A stretch of 64,000 nucleotides of DNA from Chloroflexota bacterium (GTDB lineage Bacteria; Chloroflexota; UBA11872; VXOZ01): positions 1 to 64,000 of the forward strand of contig CATQHC010000009.1 of assembly GCA_958295775.1 (NCBI GenBank). Reading direction: 5' to 3'. A model generated the notes under the pieces. It was not told where the DNA came from and did not search any database. It worked only from the letters and a program-made list of their open reading frames with translations. How positions within the stretch are numbered: position 1 is the stretch's first letter; every line of letters starts with the position of its first letter. This document shows, piece after piece, positions 55,652 to 63,611 of the stretch. Position numbers and translations under genes: made by a program.

Positions 55652-56728
55652 ATGGCAACGACGTATCGCGCAGCTCTAATCGGCTGTAGCCGCATGGGAG
55701 CTTTCATAGACAACGAAGTGAGATCAAGCCGCTCAATAACGCTTCCCTACTCTCACGCTGCGGGCTATGAGGCATGTGAGCGCACCGATTTGATTGCCGG
55801 CGCTGATTTGCGGCAGGACGTGTTGGAGCAGTTTGGCAGCCGCTACAATGTGAGTTCCGACCACTGGTATACGAACTACCGCGACTTGATTGCCAATGAG
55901 CAGCCGGACATTCTCAGCATTGCCACGCAACCGGAGCAACGCTGTGAAATCATCCTTCATGCAATTGAGCAAGGCGTCCGCGCGCTCTATGTGGAAAAAC
56001 CGCTCTGCGCCTCGGTGGCGGAAGCCGAAGCCATCCGCGACGCTGTCCGTGCCAACAATGTAGCCTTGAACATGGGCACCAATCGCCGCTGGCACAACGG
56101 CTTTGAGGCGATGCGCGCCAAGATCGACTCGGGAGACTTTGGCGATCTCCGCACGCTCACCATATTCTCTACGGGGAGCTTCTTCAATACGGCAAGTCAC
56201 TTCTTCGATCTCCTGCTGTATCTCAATAGCGATGTCACGCCCAAATGGGTGCAGGCCTACGTCTTTCGTTTTGACGAGCTCGTCGTGGGCACGGAAGTGC
56301 GCGACGATCCCGCGGGCACGGGCATCATGATGTTTGAGAACGAAGTCTTGGGATATGCACTAGACGGTTCCAGACGCACCGAGTTCGAGGCAGTGTGCGG
56401 CAGCGGGGTAATAACGGCGTTGAACAACGGCGCGGATATCCGCACACGCACGCAGGCGCCGGACTCGTCGGCAGACGGGCCAAATTTAGATTTTGATGAG
56501 GCAAGCAGCACGCTGAACCTCGTCAACGATCTTGTGCACGCGCTGGACACGGGTGAGCCAGTTCGTGGAGGGGCTGACGTGGCCTATTGGAACACCCAGA
56601 TCATTTTTGGGTTCATCGAGTCGCATCGGCGTGGAGGCGCGCGAGTCGAGCTCCCGTTGACTAACCATGACTTGCGATTCGTCCGGCACGACCACGTGGC
56701 ACGCCAGCCGAAGTACGCACCCGGCTAG
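55652..56728 (+). CDS. Gfo/Idh/MocA oxidoreductase, tandem paralogue 1
   Basis: The 358-residue protein begins MATTYRAALIGCSRMGAFID and has RALYVEKPLCASVAEAEA with the catalytic Lys, then GTNRRWHNGFEAM. It aligns without gaps from end to end with the 57046 gene, at most positions identically, and both are 358 residues, so the pair arose by recent duplication. GAAAGAGGAG lies about 10 nt before the ATG. Substrate unknown; HR residues in the NRRWH region suggest a negatively charged substrate, which is only a guess. Confidence 0.9.
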   Translation: MATTYRAALIGCSRMGAFIDNEVRSSRSITLPYSHAAGYEACERTDLIAGADLRQDVLEQFGSRYNVSSDHWYTNYRDLIANEQPDILSIATQPEQRCEIILHAIEQGVRALYVEKPLCASVAEAEAIRDAVRANNVALNMGTNRRWHNGFEAMRAKIDSGDFGDLRTLTIFSTGSFFNTASHFFDLLLYLNSDVTPKWVQAYVFRFDELVVGTEVRDDPAGTGIMMFENEVLGYALDGSRRTEFEAVCGSGVITALNNGADIRTRTQAPDSSADGPNLDFDEASSTLNLVNDLVHALDTGEPVRGGADVAYWNTQIIFGFIESHRRGGARVELPLTNHDLRFVRHDHVARQPKYAPG

Positions 56729-56910
56729 AGCCATGCAACCGGCCTCAGTCATCCTCCGCGGCAGTGGGGGAACTTGGCTGGTCGAGCGATTGGCCGCTGA
56801 AGCCTACATGGTGGCGTGGATGAAAGGCAATATTCAGGTGGGTCCGCTAGATCTTGTTTGCGGGCGCTAATCTATGGTCCAAGCTCAACCTGGCATAGCG
56901 AACGAGATGG

Positions 56911-56930
56911 GTTCCCGCTTTCGTGGGAAC
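56911..56930. repeat. GTTCCCGC/GTGGGAAC palindrome between the tandem paralogues
   Basis: Eight-bp arms (one G-T wobble) enclose TTTC; it resembles the GAAA hairpin family read from the other strand. The 317-bp gap 56729-57045 holds a 46-codon ATG frame from 56733 without a ribosome-binding site or family match, so I see no gene. Confidence 0.55.
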
Positions 56931-57045
56931 AACGGACTCTGGCTTCTTCTGTCCTTCGACAGCGACAATTAATGGCCAAGATTCCGATGCCGTGACATCC
57001 ATAACTGCTGCCACTGCGCAACGATTCATCTGAGGGGTCTCAACT

Positions 57046-58122
57046 ATGGCAAAGACATACCGCGCCGCGCTTATCGGCTGTAGCCGCATGGGAGCATTCA
57101 TCGACAATGAACACCAAGGCATACCCTCGATACCGCTGCCGTATTCCCACGCCGCCGGCTATGAGGCCTGTCCACGCACCGATCTCGTGGCGGGCGCCGA
57201 CCTTCGTTCGGAAGTGCTGGAGAAGTTTGGCGCACGCTACAACGTGGGATCAGATCATTGGTACACCGATTACCGCGAGTTAATTGCTAACGAACAGCCC
57301 GACATTCTCAGCATCACCACGCAGCCGGAGCAGCGTTGCGAGATAATTCTGCATGCCATCGAGGCGGGTGTCCGTGCGCTCTATGTTGAAAAACCGCTCT
57401 GTGCCTCGGTTGCGGAGGCTGAAGCCATCCGCGATGCTGTGCGCGCCAACAACGTCGCCTTCAGTATGGGAACCAACCGACGCTGGCACTATGGATTCGC
57501 GGCAATGCATGCCAAGATTCACTCCGGGGACTTTGGCGAATTGCGCACTTTGGTCAACTACTCAACCGGTCAATTCTTCAATGGATTTAGTCACTTCATC
57601 GACCTATTCATGTTTCTCAACAACGACGTGAGGCCGCAATGGGTGCAGGCCTTTGTATTTGAATTTGATGAGCTCATAGCGGGCGCCGAAATACTGCAGG
57701 ACCCGGCGGGCACAGGCGCCATAATGTTCGAAAACGGCGTCCTCGGCTATGGGCTGGACAGTTCCAGACGTGCCGAGGTCGAGGCGATATGCGAAAGAGG
57801 TATGATTGCGGCGTTGAATAACGGCGTGGAATTTCGTACGCGCAGCAAAGACATGGACTCGTCGGAGGACGGGCCAAATCTCGAATTCGAACAGAAGAGT
57901 TCCACCCTGATCCTCGTTGAGGACATCGTATCTGCGCTTGACACGGGCGAGCCGACCCGCGGCGGCGCGGAGGTGGCGTACTGGAACACGCAGATTATCT
58001 TCGGCATGATCGAGTCGCACCGCCGGGGCGGCGCGCGGGTCGAGCTGCCCTTGACCAACCACGATCTGCGCTTCATTCGCCACGGCCACGCCGCAAACCA
58101 GCCAAAGTTCACGCCGGGATAG
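57046..58122 (+). CDS. Gfo/Idh/MocA oxidoreductase, tandem paralogue 2
   Basis: The 358-residue protein starts MAKTYRAALIGCSRMGAFID and has VRALYVEKPLCASVAEAEA. It is nearly colinear with the 55652 gene; differences cluster around residues 23-29 and 167-215, which include the C-terminal substrate-binding domain. That pattern fits divergence of substrate range after duplication. A gap of 317 bp with repeats separates them. Confidence 0.9.
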   Translation: MAKTYRAALIGCSRMGAFIDNEHQGIPSIPLPYSHAAGYEACPRTDLVAGADLRSEVLEKFGARYNVGSDHWYTDYRELIANEQPDILSITTQPEQRCEIILHAIEAGVRALYVEKPLCASVAEAEAIRDAVRANNVAFSMGTNRRWHYGFAAMHAKIHSGDFGELRTLVNYSTGQFFNGFSHFIDLFMFLNNDVRPQWVQAFVFEFDELIAGAEILQDPAGTGAIMFENGVLGYGLDSSRRAEVEAICERGMIAALNNGVEFRTRSKDMDSSEDGPNLEFEQKSSTLILVEDIVSALDTGEPTRGGAEVAYWNTQIIFGMIESHRRGGARVELPLTNHDLRFIRHGHAANQPKFTPG

Positions 58123-58422
58123 AGACTTGCGCGCGGCCATTGTCATCCCAAGCGACAGCGAGGAATCCAAGGTGGTTGAATGGGTATCGCGCAAACCAAC
58201 TGTCAATGCGGCATAATACAAGAGCGCTTGATTGTTAATTCAATACTATGCACCACCGCGTTTACATGCTCTAGACGTAGCTTACAAGCAAGAAGATAGA
58301 TTTCCGCTTTTGCGGTAGTGACGTGTACGGAGCGGCGCCGCAAAACTGGTTCGGCACGGTTGAAAGCAATGCGGAAACTATCTACATTAGTGGAAGCCTC
58401 TTAGTTGGGAGCACATAAAGAT

Positions 58423-59400
58423 ATGTCTGATTTGATGTGGCGCGTTGCCAAGCATGAGGGCCTGGGCAACATTGTCATGGAGCAAGTGCCGATACCCGAT
58501 CTCGGCCCGCAGGAGGTCCTCGTTCGCGTCCATGCCAGCCTGATCAGCCGCGGCTCGGAACTCTGGCGGCGCTACGTCATGCCCGGGCCGGTGGACCCAG
58601 GCTCCATGGGCTACTCCACGGCAGGCGTAATCGCCAAGGTTGGGAGCGACGTCACAGACTTTGCGCCCGGCGATCGCGTTGCCTGCACTGCCCCACATGC
58701 TGAATACGCGATCGGTGACACAAGTTCCGTGGCGCGCAGGCGCGTTGTTCCGCTGCCGGACGACATTCCCTTTGAGAACGGTACTTTCCAGCCGCTCGTC
58801 ACGAGCTCTCTGGGCTGGACGGCCAGCGCCGGCATCCAGCCGCAACACACCGTGGTCATACTCGGTCTCGGCTTGGTGGGCAACCTGGTGATGCAGGCCG
58901 CGACCCGCTTCATGCCCGCGCAACTCTGCGCCGTGGACATGCTGCCCATACGCCGCAGGCTTGCCGAGCAGTTGGGCATCGCCGACGTGATCGACGGCAG
59001 CGCCGGCGATCCGATAGAGGCGGTGAAAGAACGTACAAACGGCCAAGGAGCCGACATCGTCATCGATTGCGTGGGCGGACGCGCAGGTGTGAAGTCCTTT
59101 GAACAGGCCCAAGACATGCTTGTGTCCGGTGGTCTGCTGCAAATTATCGGTCTCTATCACGACGGCCCACTGCCGCTCGACGCGGGTAAGATGCAACGCA
59201 AGCGCTTGATTGGGGGCTACCTGGCGGATACCGACGTTGGCGCCATGGCGCGAGCTTCCATGCGGGCGCTCTCCAGCGGCCTTGTCAAAGCCGCACCCCT
59301 AATCACCCATCACTTCCCTGGCAACCAGGCCAAAGAGGCCTTCGACCTGTTATACGAACGCCCTGAGGACGCCATGGGTGTAATTCTGGAGTGGACATAG
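58423..59400 (+). CDS. Medium-chain (zinc-type) alcohol dehydrogenase-like oxidoreductase
   Basis: The 325-residue MDR-superfamily protein has a GroES-like N-domain (LGPQEVLVRVHASLISRG), GYSTAGVIAKVG and a Rossmann loop VVILGLGLVGNLVMQAA. The structural-zinc cysteine cluster is absent, and RGSELWRRY replaces the usual Cys-x-Asp active-site segment, so catalytic zinc is doubtful. It may act on sugars or related alcohols, in keeping with the neighbouring oxidoreductases. The start at 58423 has GGGAG 12 nt upstream. Confidence 0.8.
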   Translation: MSDLMWRVAKHEGLGNIVMEQVPIPDLGPQEVLVRVHASLISRGSELWRRYVMPGPVDPGSMGYSTAGVIAKVGSDVTDFAPGDRVACTAPHAEYAIGDTSSVARRRVVPLPDDIPFENGTFQPLVTSSLGWTASAGIQPQHTVVILGLGLVGNLVMQAATRFMPAQLCAVDMLPIRRRLAEQLGIADVIDGSAGDPIEAVKERTNGQGADIVIDCVGGRAGVKSFEQAQDMLVSGGLLQIIGLYHDGPLPLDAGKMQRKRLIGGYLADTDVGAMARASMRALSSGLVKAAPLITHHFPGNQAKEAFDLLYERPEDAMGVILEWT

Positions 59401-59429
59401 GTGCGCAGCGACCAGGCAGAGTCGACGTT

Positions 59430-59460
59430 CCAGTAGCGTAGGATTGAATCCTGCGCCTGC
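59430..59460. repeat. Dispersed palindrome, divergent copy
   Basis: AGTAGCGTAGGATTGAATCC followed by TGCGCC is a variant of the GGTAGCGCAGGTTTGCAACC family, located between convergent genes. Confidence 0.5.
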
Positions 59461-59527
59461 TTGAATGCAACAAGCAGTCAGTTACGCACTGGCGGGCCTA
59501 TATGTTCATTGCGTATACCCGTGCATC

Positions 59528-60724
59528 TCAGGAACTGGATTCCCTAAGCGCCTGGACGCCGGGCATGGCGGCCTCGATACGTGCCGCCGCTCCCATCAAA
59601 TTATCGAGCGAATTGGCAAACGAGAAGCGCACATAACCCTCGCCGCCTTCACCAAACCCCGTCCCGGAAAGCGAGGCCACACCCGCCTCCTCCAGCCAGT
59701 AGCGTTCCAGTCGCGCGGAGCCAACGCCGAGCTGCTTCACGTTGCAGAACGCGTAGAAGGCGCCCTGTGGCACCATGCAGGAAAGTCCGTCAATCGCATT
59801 CAGCGCGCCGATAAAGACGTCGCGGCGGCGGCGAAACTCTGCCACCATCGCATCCACCGAATCTTGCGGCCCGGTGAGCGCTTCAATGCCCGCCATTTGG
59901 GTAAAACTTGCCGTGCACGAAGTGGCATTGTTCAGAATGAGCCCTATCTTCTCCGCCAGGGGGACAGGCATCACGCCGTACCCCAGTCGCCAGCCCGTCA
60001 TCGCGTAGGTCTTCGAATGGCCGTCCAGCAGGATAGTCTGGTCCTGCATTCCGGGGTGGGCCAGGATAGACGCGTGGGAACCTTCATAGATGATGCGGCT
60101 GTAGATTTCGTCACTCAGCACCCAAATGGGCTTGCCGCGCACCATATCGGCAATCGCACCCAATTCCTCCGCCGCGAACACACCGCCGGTAGGATTGTGC
60201 GGCGCGTTCAAAATGATTAGCCGGGTCTTGTCCGTAATATTGTCCCGTAGTTCGTCAAGGTCCCAGCGGAACTGTCGCTCTTCATAGAGAGTGAGCGGAA
60301 TTCTGGTCGCGCCCGCAAAGCGCAGCATCGAATCATACGTGGAGAAACCGGGGTCCGGATAGATTGCCTCGTCGCCAGGATTGACCGTGGCCAAGATGCT
60401 GGCGAAGACGATGGGCTTTGCCCCCGGGGTTACCACTACGTTCTCGGGCGACGTCTCAACCCCCCAGCCCTGCTGCACATAGTGCGCGATGGCCTCGCGA
60501 CAAGGCATCAAGCCAGGGGTGGGACCATAGTGCGTGTGGCCGTCCCGCAACGCCTGGATTCCGGCCTCCACGATATTATCGGGTGTGGGAAAGTCGGGTT
60601 CACCGATTTCCAGGTGGATGATGTCTTTGCCGGCCGCTTCCAGTCTGCGTGCACGCGCGAGCACAGCAAATGCCGATTCACCCTTGAGCAAGTCTGTACG
60701 CGCAGCTATGTCCGGGACAGCCAT
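59528..60724 (-). CDS. PLP-dependent class I/II aminotransferase
   Basis: The 398-residue fold-type I aminotransferase has HLEIGEPDFPTPDNIVEA, HYGPTPGLMPCREAIA, NAPHNPTGGVF and DGHSKTYAMTGWRLGY, whose Lys carries PLP. It is close to aspartate-type aminotransferases (AspC/AspB family). It moves amino groups between an amino acid and a 2-oxoacid; donor specificity cannot be read. The ATG at 60724 has GGAGCGG upstream; a TTG directly before is the alternative. Confidence 0.93.
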   Translation of the reverse strand: MAVPDIAARTDLLKGESAFAVLARARRLEAAGKDIIHLEIGEPDFPTPDNIVEAGIQALRDGHTHYGPTPGLMPCREAIAHYVQQGWGVETSPENVVVTPGAKPIVFASILATVNPGDEAIYPDPGFSTYDSMLRFAGATRIPLTLYEERQFRWDLDELRDNITDKTRLIILNAPHNPTGGVFAAEELGAIADMVRGKPIWVLSDEIYSRIIYEGSHASILAHPGMQDQTILLDGHSKTYAMTGWRLGYGVMPVPLAEKIGLILNNATSCTASFTQMAGIEALTGPQDSVDAMVAEFRRRRDVFIGALNAIDGLSCMVPQGAFYAFCNVKQLGVGSARLERYWLEEAGVASLSGTGFGEGGEGYVRFSFANSLDNLMGAAARIEAAMPGVQALRESSS

Positions 60725-60844
60725 CAATCCGCTCCTTCCCTGGGGGGCATACCTACCTCAATTGTACTTGTTCCCCCAATCCCCGCCAACACTGTGCTAG
60801 ACTCAGCGTACTTCTTTCGTTGAGCCAGGGTAGGAAGGAATGGC

Positions 60845-61813
60845 ATGGCAATAGCAACGTTGGCGCAAGACCCCAGGATTCATCGAATTACGGCGATTTG
60901 GAATTGGGATAGTATCGTCGAGCTCTTTTTCATCGATGCGCCGACCCGTGCCCTGATCGACACCGGCGCCTCCGACACGCCGCGAAACTACGTGGAACCG
61001 GCCCTGCAGTCGCTCGGCCTGCAATTAAGCGATATTGACGTCATCCTGAACACCCATGGGCACCAAGACCACATGGGCGGCAACCACGCGCTGCTCAACC
61101 ACACGCGGGCACAGGTCTACATGCACCGTGAGGACGCCTTCCTCGTGGAAGACCTGGAAGCGCACATGGACTACATCTGGCACGCCGACACGCACGTCCT
61201 CGGTCAGGACCTCTCAGCGCGGCGCGCCCAGTTCCTGCACACGGTCACCGGCCCCACTGCGGTGCATCACGTGCTGGAAGACGACGAAATCGTCGACCTG
61301 GGCGATGACGTTCAATTTCGTGTTGTACATCTTCCCGGCCACTCGCCAGGAAGCATTGCCTATCATTGGGAAGCCAAGCAGATCGCCTTTGCCGGCGACG
61401 CTGTGCAAGGCCAGGGTAGCAAGCCGGGCACGTTTCCACTCTACTACTCGGCACGCCGGTACGCGCAGTCTATGCGGCGGCTCGCGTCACTGAATATCGA
61501 GACCCTGGCGCTCGCCCACCGCTACCTCTGGTCCCAAGCGTCTCGCGATGCTCTGCGCAGCGGCAAGGCGGCGGCAAAAACCGTGCAGGACAGCATCGCC
61601 GTCGTGGAGATGATTCACCAAGCGGTCGCGGCGGCTCTCAGGCAGCATGCCGGCGCCGGCTTCTTGCCGGTGGCGCTGGCGGCAACGCAGGCGCTCGCGG
61701 CTGAGTTGCCCTTCACGGTCGATCCCCGCACAGGGCTGCCTACGGGCTTACCGGCAACTCTCTTCGCGCACTACACGGAACTCACGTCCGAGGCAGTCGA
61801 TACGGTCCACTAG
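60845..61813 (+). CDS. MBL-fold metallo-hydrolase
   Basis: The 322-residue protein has the metal motif NTHGHQDHMGG (HxHxDH), the third His in HLPGHSPGS, the bridging Asp in FAGDAVQG and LALAHRYLW with a final His. The order and spacing match the metallo-beta-lactamase superfamily with two metal sites. Relatives are thioesterases, lactonases, glyoxalase II and quorum-quenching enzymes. The ATG is preceded by GGAAGG. The C-terminal 90 residues are helical and of unknown role. Confidence 0.88.
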   Translation: MAIATLAQDPRIHRITAIWNWDSIVELFFIDAPTRALIDTGASDTPRNYVEPALQSLGLQLSDIDVILNTHGHQDHMGGNHALLNHTRAQVYMHREDAFLVEDLEAHMDYIWHADTHVLGQDLSARRAQFLHTVTGPTAVHHVLEDDEIVDLGDDVQFRVVHLPGHSPGSIAYHWEAKQIAFAGDAVQGQGSKPGTFPLYYSARRYAQSMRRLASLNIETLALAHRYLWSQASRDALRSGKAAAKTVQDSIAVVEMIHQAVAAALRQHAGAGFLPVALAATQALAAELPFTVDPRTGLPTGLPATLFAHYTELTSEAVDTVH

Positions 61814-61827
61814 GAACCGCCTAGTGC

Positions 61828-61856
61828 TTGCCCGCCCCCTTGCCCCGTGATAGAAT
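61828..61856 (+). promoter_or_regulatory. Promoter of the tRNA-Leu gene
   Basis: TTGCCC (61828-61833) and TAGAAT (61851-61856) match the sigma70 hexamers at four and five positions with a 17-bp spacer. Transcription would begin about 12 bp before the tRNA. Confidence 0.55.
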
Positions 61857-61875
61857 CTCGCTGAAGAGGCGCAGC

Positions 61876-61960
61876 GCCGAAGTGGCGGAATTGGAAGACG
61901 CGCTACGTTCAGGGCGTAGTGGGCCTTGCGCTCGTGAGGGTTCGAATCCCTCCTTCGGCA
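61876..61960 (+). tRNA. tRNA-Leu (anticodon CAG)
   Basis: An 85-nt tRNA: acceptor arms GCCGAAG (61876-61882) and CTTCGGC (61953-61959), discriminator A at 61960. The anticodon stem CTACG/CGTAG carries loop TTCAGGG, with CAG at 61910-61912. The T-loop reads GGTTCGAATCC, and a long variable arm of class II type is present, as expected for leucine. CCA is not encoded. It decodes CUG. Confidence 0.95.
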
Positions 61961-62016
61961 CCCTTTATCCGCGGCGGATGGCAATAACGGTTGACTGCAA
62001 GTAACTTGGAGAAGTA

Positions 62017-62853
62017 ATGACTGTACAGGATTCCGAGCGGTTGGGCCCACTTTTCACGCAATACGTGCAAACTGTGGGCGTGGCAAACCTGAGCGATGAA
62101 GAAGCTCAGCATCTCCGCAAGTTCGTGAGTTGGTGCGGTCTCGACATCAAAATTGCAGCAATCTACCCCCATCAACTCCAAACCTACCTTGAGCACGTTA
62201 CGGGATCGGCTGCAGATCCAAAACCTTGTGCAAGCGCCTTGCGCAGGTTCTTCGCCTATGCGCTCAAGACCGGCTGGGTGGAGAGCAATCCTGCCACCGG
62301 GCTGCGTATTACGAAACGCAGCGTTATGAGCGACCCGCGCGCCGCGGCTGCGCAGACCGGCACCACATTCATTAGCCGCAATCGTTTCGCTGAATTGTCA
62401 GTTGAATTAGAGAAGCTCAAGGGTGAGGGACGCGAGCGCATCAGCCGCCTGCTCCATGCCGCCATCAAGGATGGCGACTTGCGAGAGAATGCCGCCTACG
62501 ATGAAGCCAAGTACCAGCAAGGCATGATGGAAGCCCGCATCCGCGAATTGGAGCAGACCCTCCGCACGAGCTCGATCACCGAGGATGAAGCGCGGTCGGC
62601 AGGAGCAGGCGCTGCCTCCGATGCAGATGCCGGCATCAAGATTGGCATGCGCGTTGAGCTTGAGTTGACCGACGGCAGCGAGACTATTGCCTACCAACTC
62701 GTCGGCCCATCCGAGGTGGACCCGCTCGAAGGCCGCATCTCCTACCTCTCGCCAGTGGGCGCGAGTCTGCTTACGAAACATGCCGGAGACACCGTTGCTG
62801 TGGAAACACCCGCCGGCAGCGAAACGTACCGCGTGCTCAGCTACTCCTTCTAG
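62017..62853 (+). CDS. Tyrosine-recombinase core-binding domain fused to GreA/GreB transcript-cleavage factor
   Basis: Residues 10-97 resemble the SAM-like core-binding domain of tyrosine recombinases, with ALRRFFAYALKTGWVESNPA near 74-93. There is no catalytic recombinase domain. Residues about 118-185 are the GreA-type coiled coil with the acidic tip GDLRENAAYDEAK (Asp154, Glu157), and 208-277 the GreA C-terminal domain (EGRISYLSPVGASLLTKHAGD). GreA rescues backtracked RNA polymerase by stimulating transcript cleavage. GreA alone is about 158 residues, so the N-terminal domain is an addition, probably for DNA or protein binding. It follows a tRNA gene, a common integration site. GAGAA is the nearest Shine-Dalgarno-like sequence. 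Confidence 0.85.
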   Translation: MTVQDSERLGPLFTQYVQTVGVANLSDEEAQHLRKFVSWCGLDIKIAAIYPHQLQTYLEHVTGSAADPKPCASALRRFFAYALKTGWVESNPATGLRITKRSVMSDPRAAAAQTGTTFISRNRFAELSVELEKLKGEGRERISRLLHAAIKDGDLRENAAYDEAKYQQGMMEARIRELEQTLRTSSITEDEARSAGAGAASDADAGIKIGMRVELELTDGSETIAYQLVGPSEVDPLEGRISYLSPVGASLLTKHAGDTVAVETPAGSETYRVLSYSF

Positions 62854-63056
62854 TCCACGTCTTGCGGCACTCGCCCAAATACGCAGTCTCTGTCGTTTGC
62901 TGCGGATGCATGCCACTCTTGAATTGAGCGAGCGCCGGTTCCGATTCGGCTTGCCAAGCGAATCGCATGCAGCCACCTCAATTCTCCCCAAGTAAGCAGT
63001 CCCTCAGCGATGCCCTGGCCCATACGACACCGCGCCTAGTGCGGTCTCCTAATGGC

Positions 63057-63065
63057 TGGTACAAT
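63057..63065 (+). promoter_or_regulatory. Possible extended -10 promoter
   Basis: TGGTACAAT is an extended -10 (TGn plus TACAAT, five of six matches) about 43 bp before the next gene. No good -35 is present. Confidence 0.3.
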
Positions 63066-63107
63066 ACGTAGATATCTGCCTTTGTACGTCCGCCAAGGGT
63101 TTCATCG

Positions 63108-63533
63108 ATGGAGACAATTGCCACAATCCTGAACTACGTGCTTGCCTTCCTCATCGCGTACATCCTCGCGCTCTGGGTTGCGCTTGCTATTTGGGCGTAC
63201 TATGACATTCGCACGCGGACGAGCGACATTTTGGTGCAACTCTTCTCAGTCCTGCTCGTCTTGGCTTTCAACGTGTTCGGTCTCATTCTCTACCTGTTTC
63301 TCCGTCCTAAAGAGACTCTCGCTGAGGCAAACGTGCTGGCTCTTGAAGAAGAGAGCTATCTTGTTGAGAGTGAGAGTTGGTCGCGCTGCCCCAATTGCCG
63401 GCAACGTGTAGAGGATGATTACATTATGTGCCCAATGTGCCAAACGGAACTCAGAATTCGCTGTACCGGTTGTAGAAACCTTGCCGATTTGCAGTGGAAC
63501 GTCTGCGCCTATTGCGGCACACCGATCCACTAG
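63108..63533 (+). CDS. Membrane protein with C-terminal zinc ribbons
   Basis: The 141-residue protein has two hydrophobic segments (about residues 8-31 and 41-66) and a cytoplasmic tail with four CxxC motifs: CPNC, CPMC, CTGC and CAYC, forming two zinc ribbons. The plan matches zinc-ribbon membrane proteins common in Actinobacteria and Chloroflexota with no assigned task. It is not in an obvious operon. Confidence 0.75.
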   Translation: METIATILNYVLAFLIAYILALWVALAIWAYYDIRTRTSDILVQLFSVLLVLAFNVFGLILYLFLRPKETLAEANVLALEEESYLVESESWSRCPNCRQRVEDDYIMCPMCQTELRIRCTGCRNLADLQWNVCAYCGTPIH

Positions 63534-63611
63534 TCCATCCGGCAATGACTTCACTGAGGCAATCGGCAATCATCCTCATGCTCGCGCTCACATAGAACGA
63601 ATTCAGTCACT

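Noticed and set aside
56733-56873. 46-codon ORF between the tandem oxidoreductases
   Set aside because: No ribosome-binding site, no homologue recognised, and adjacent to repeats.
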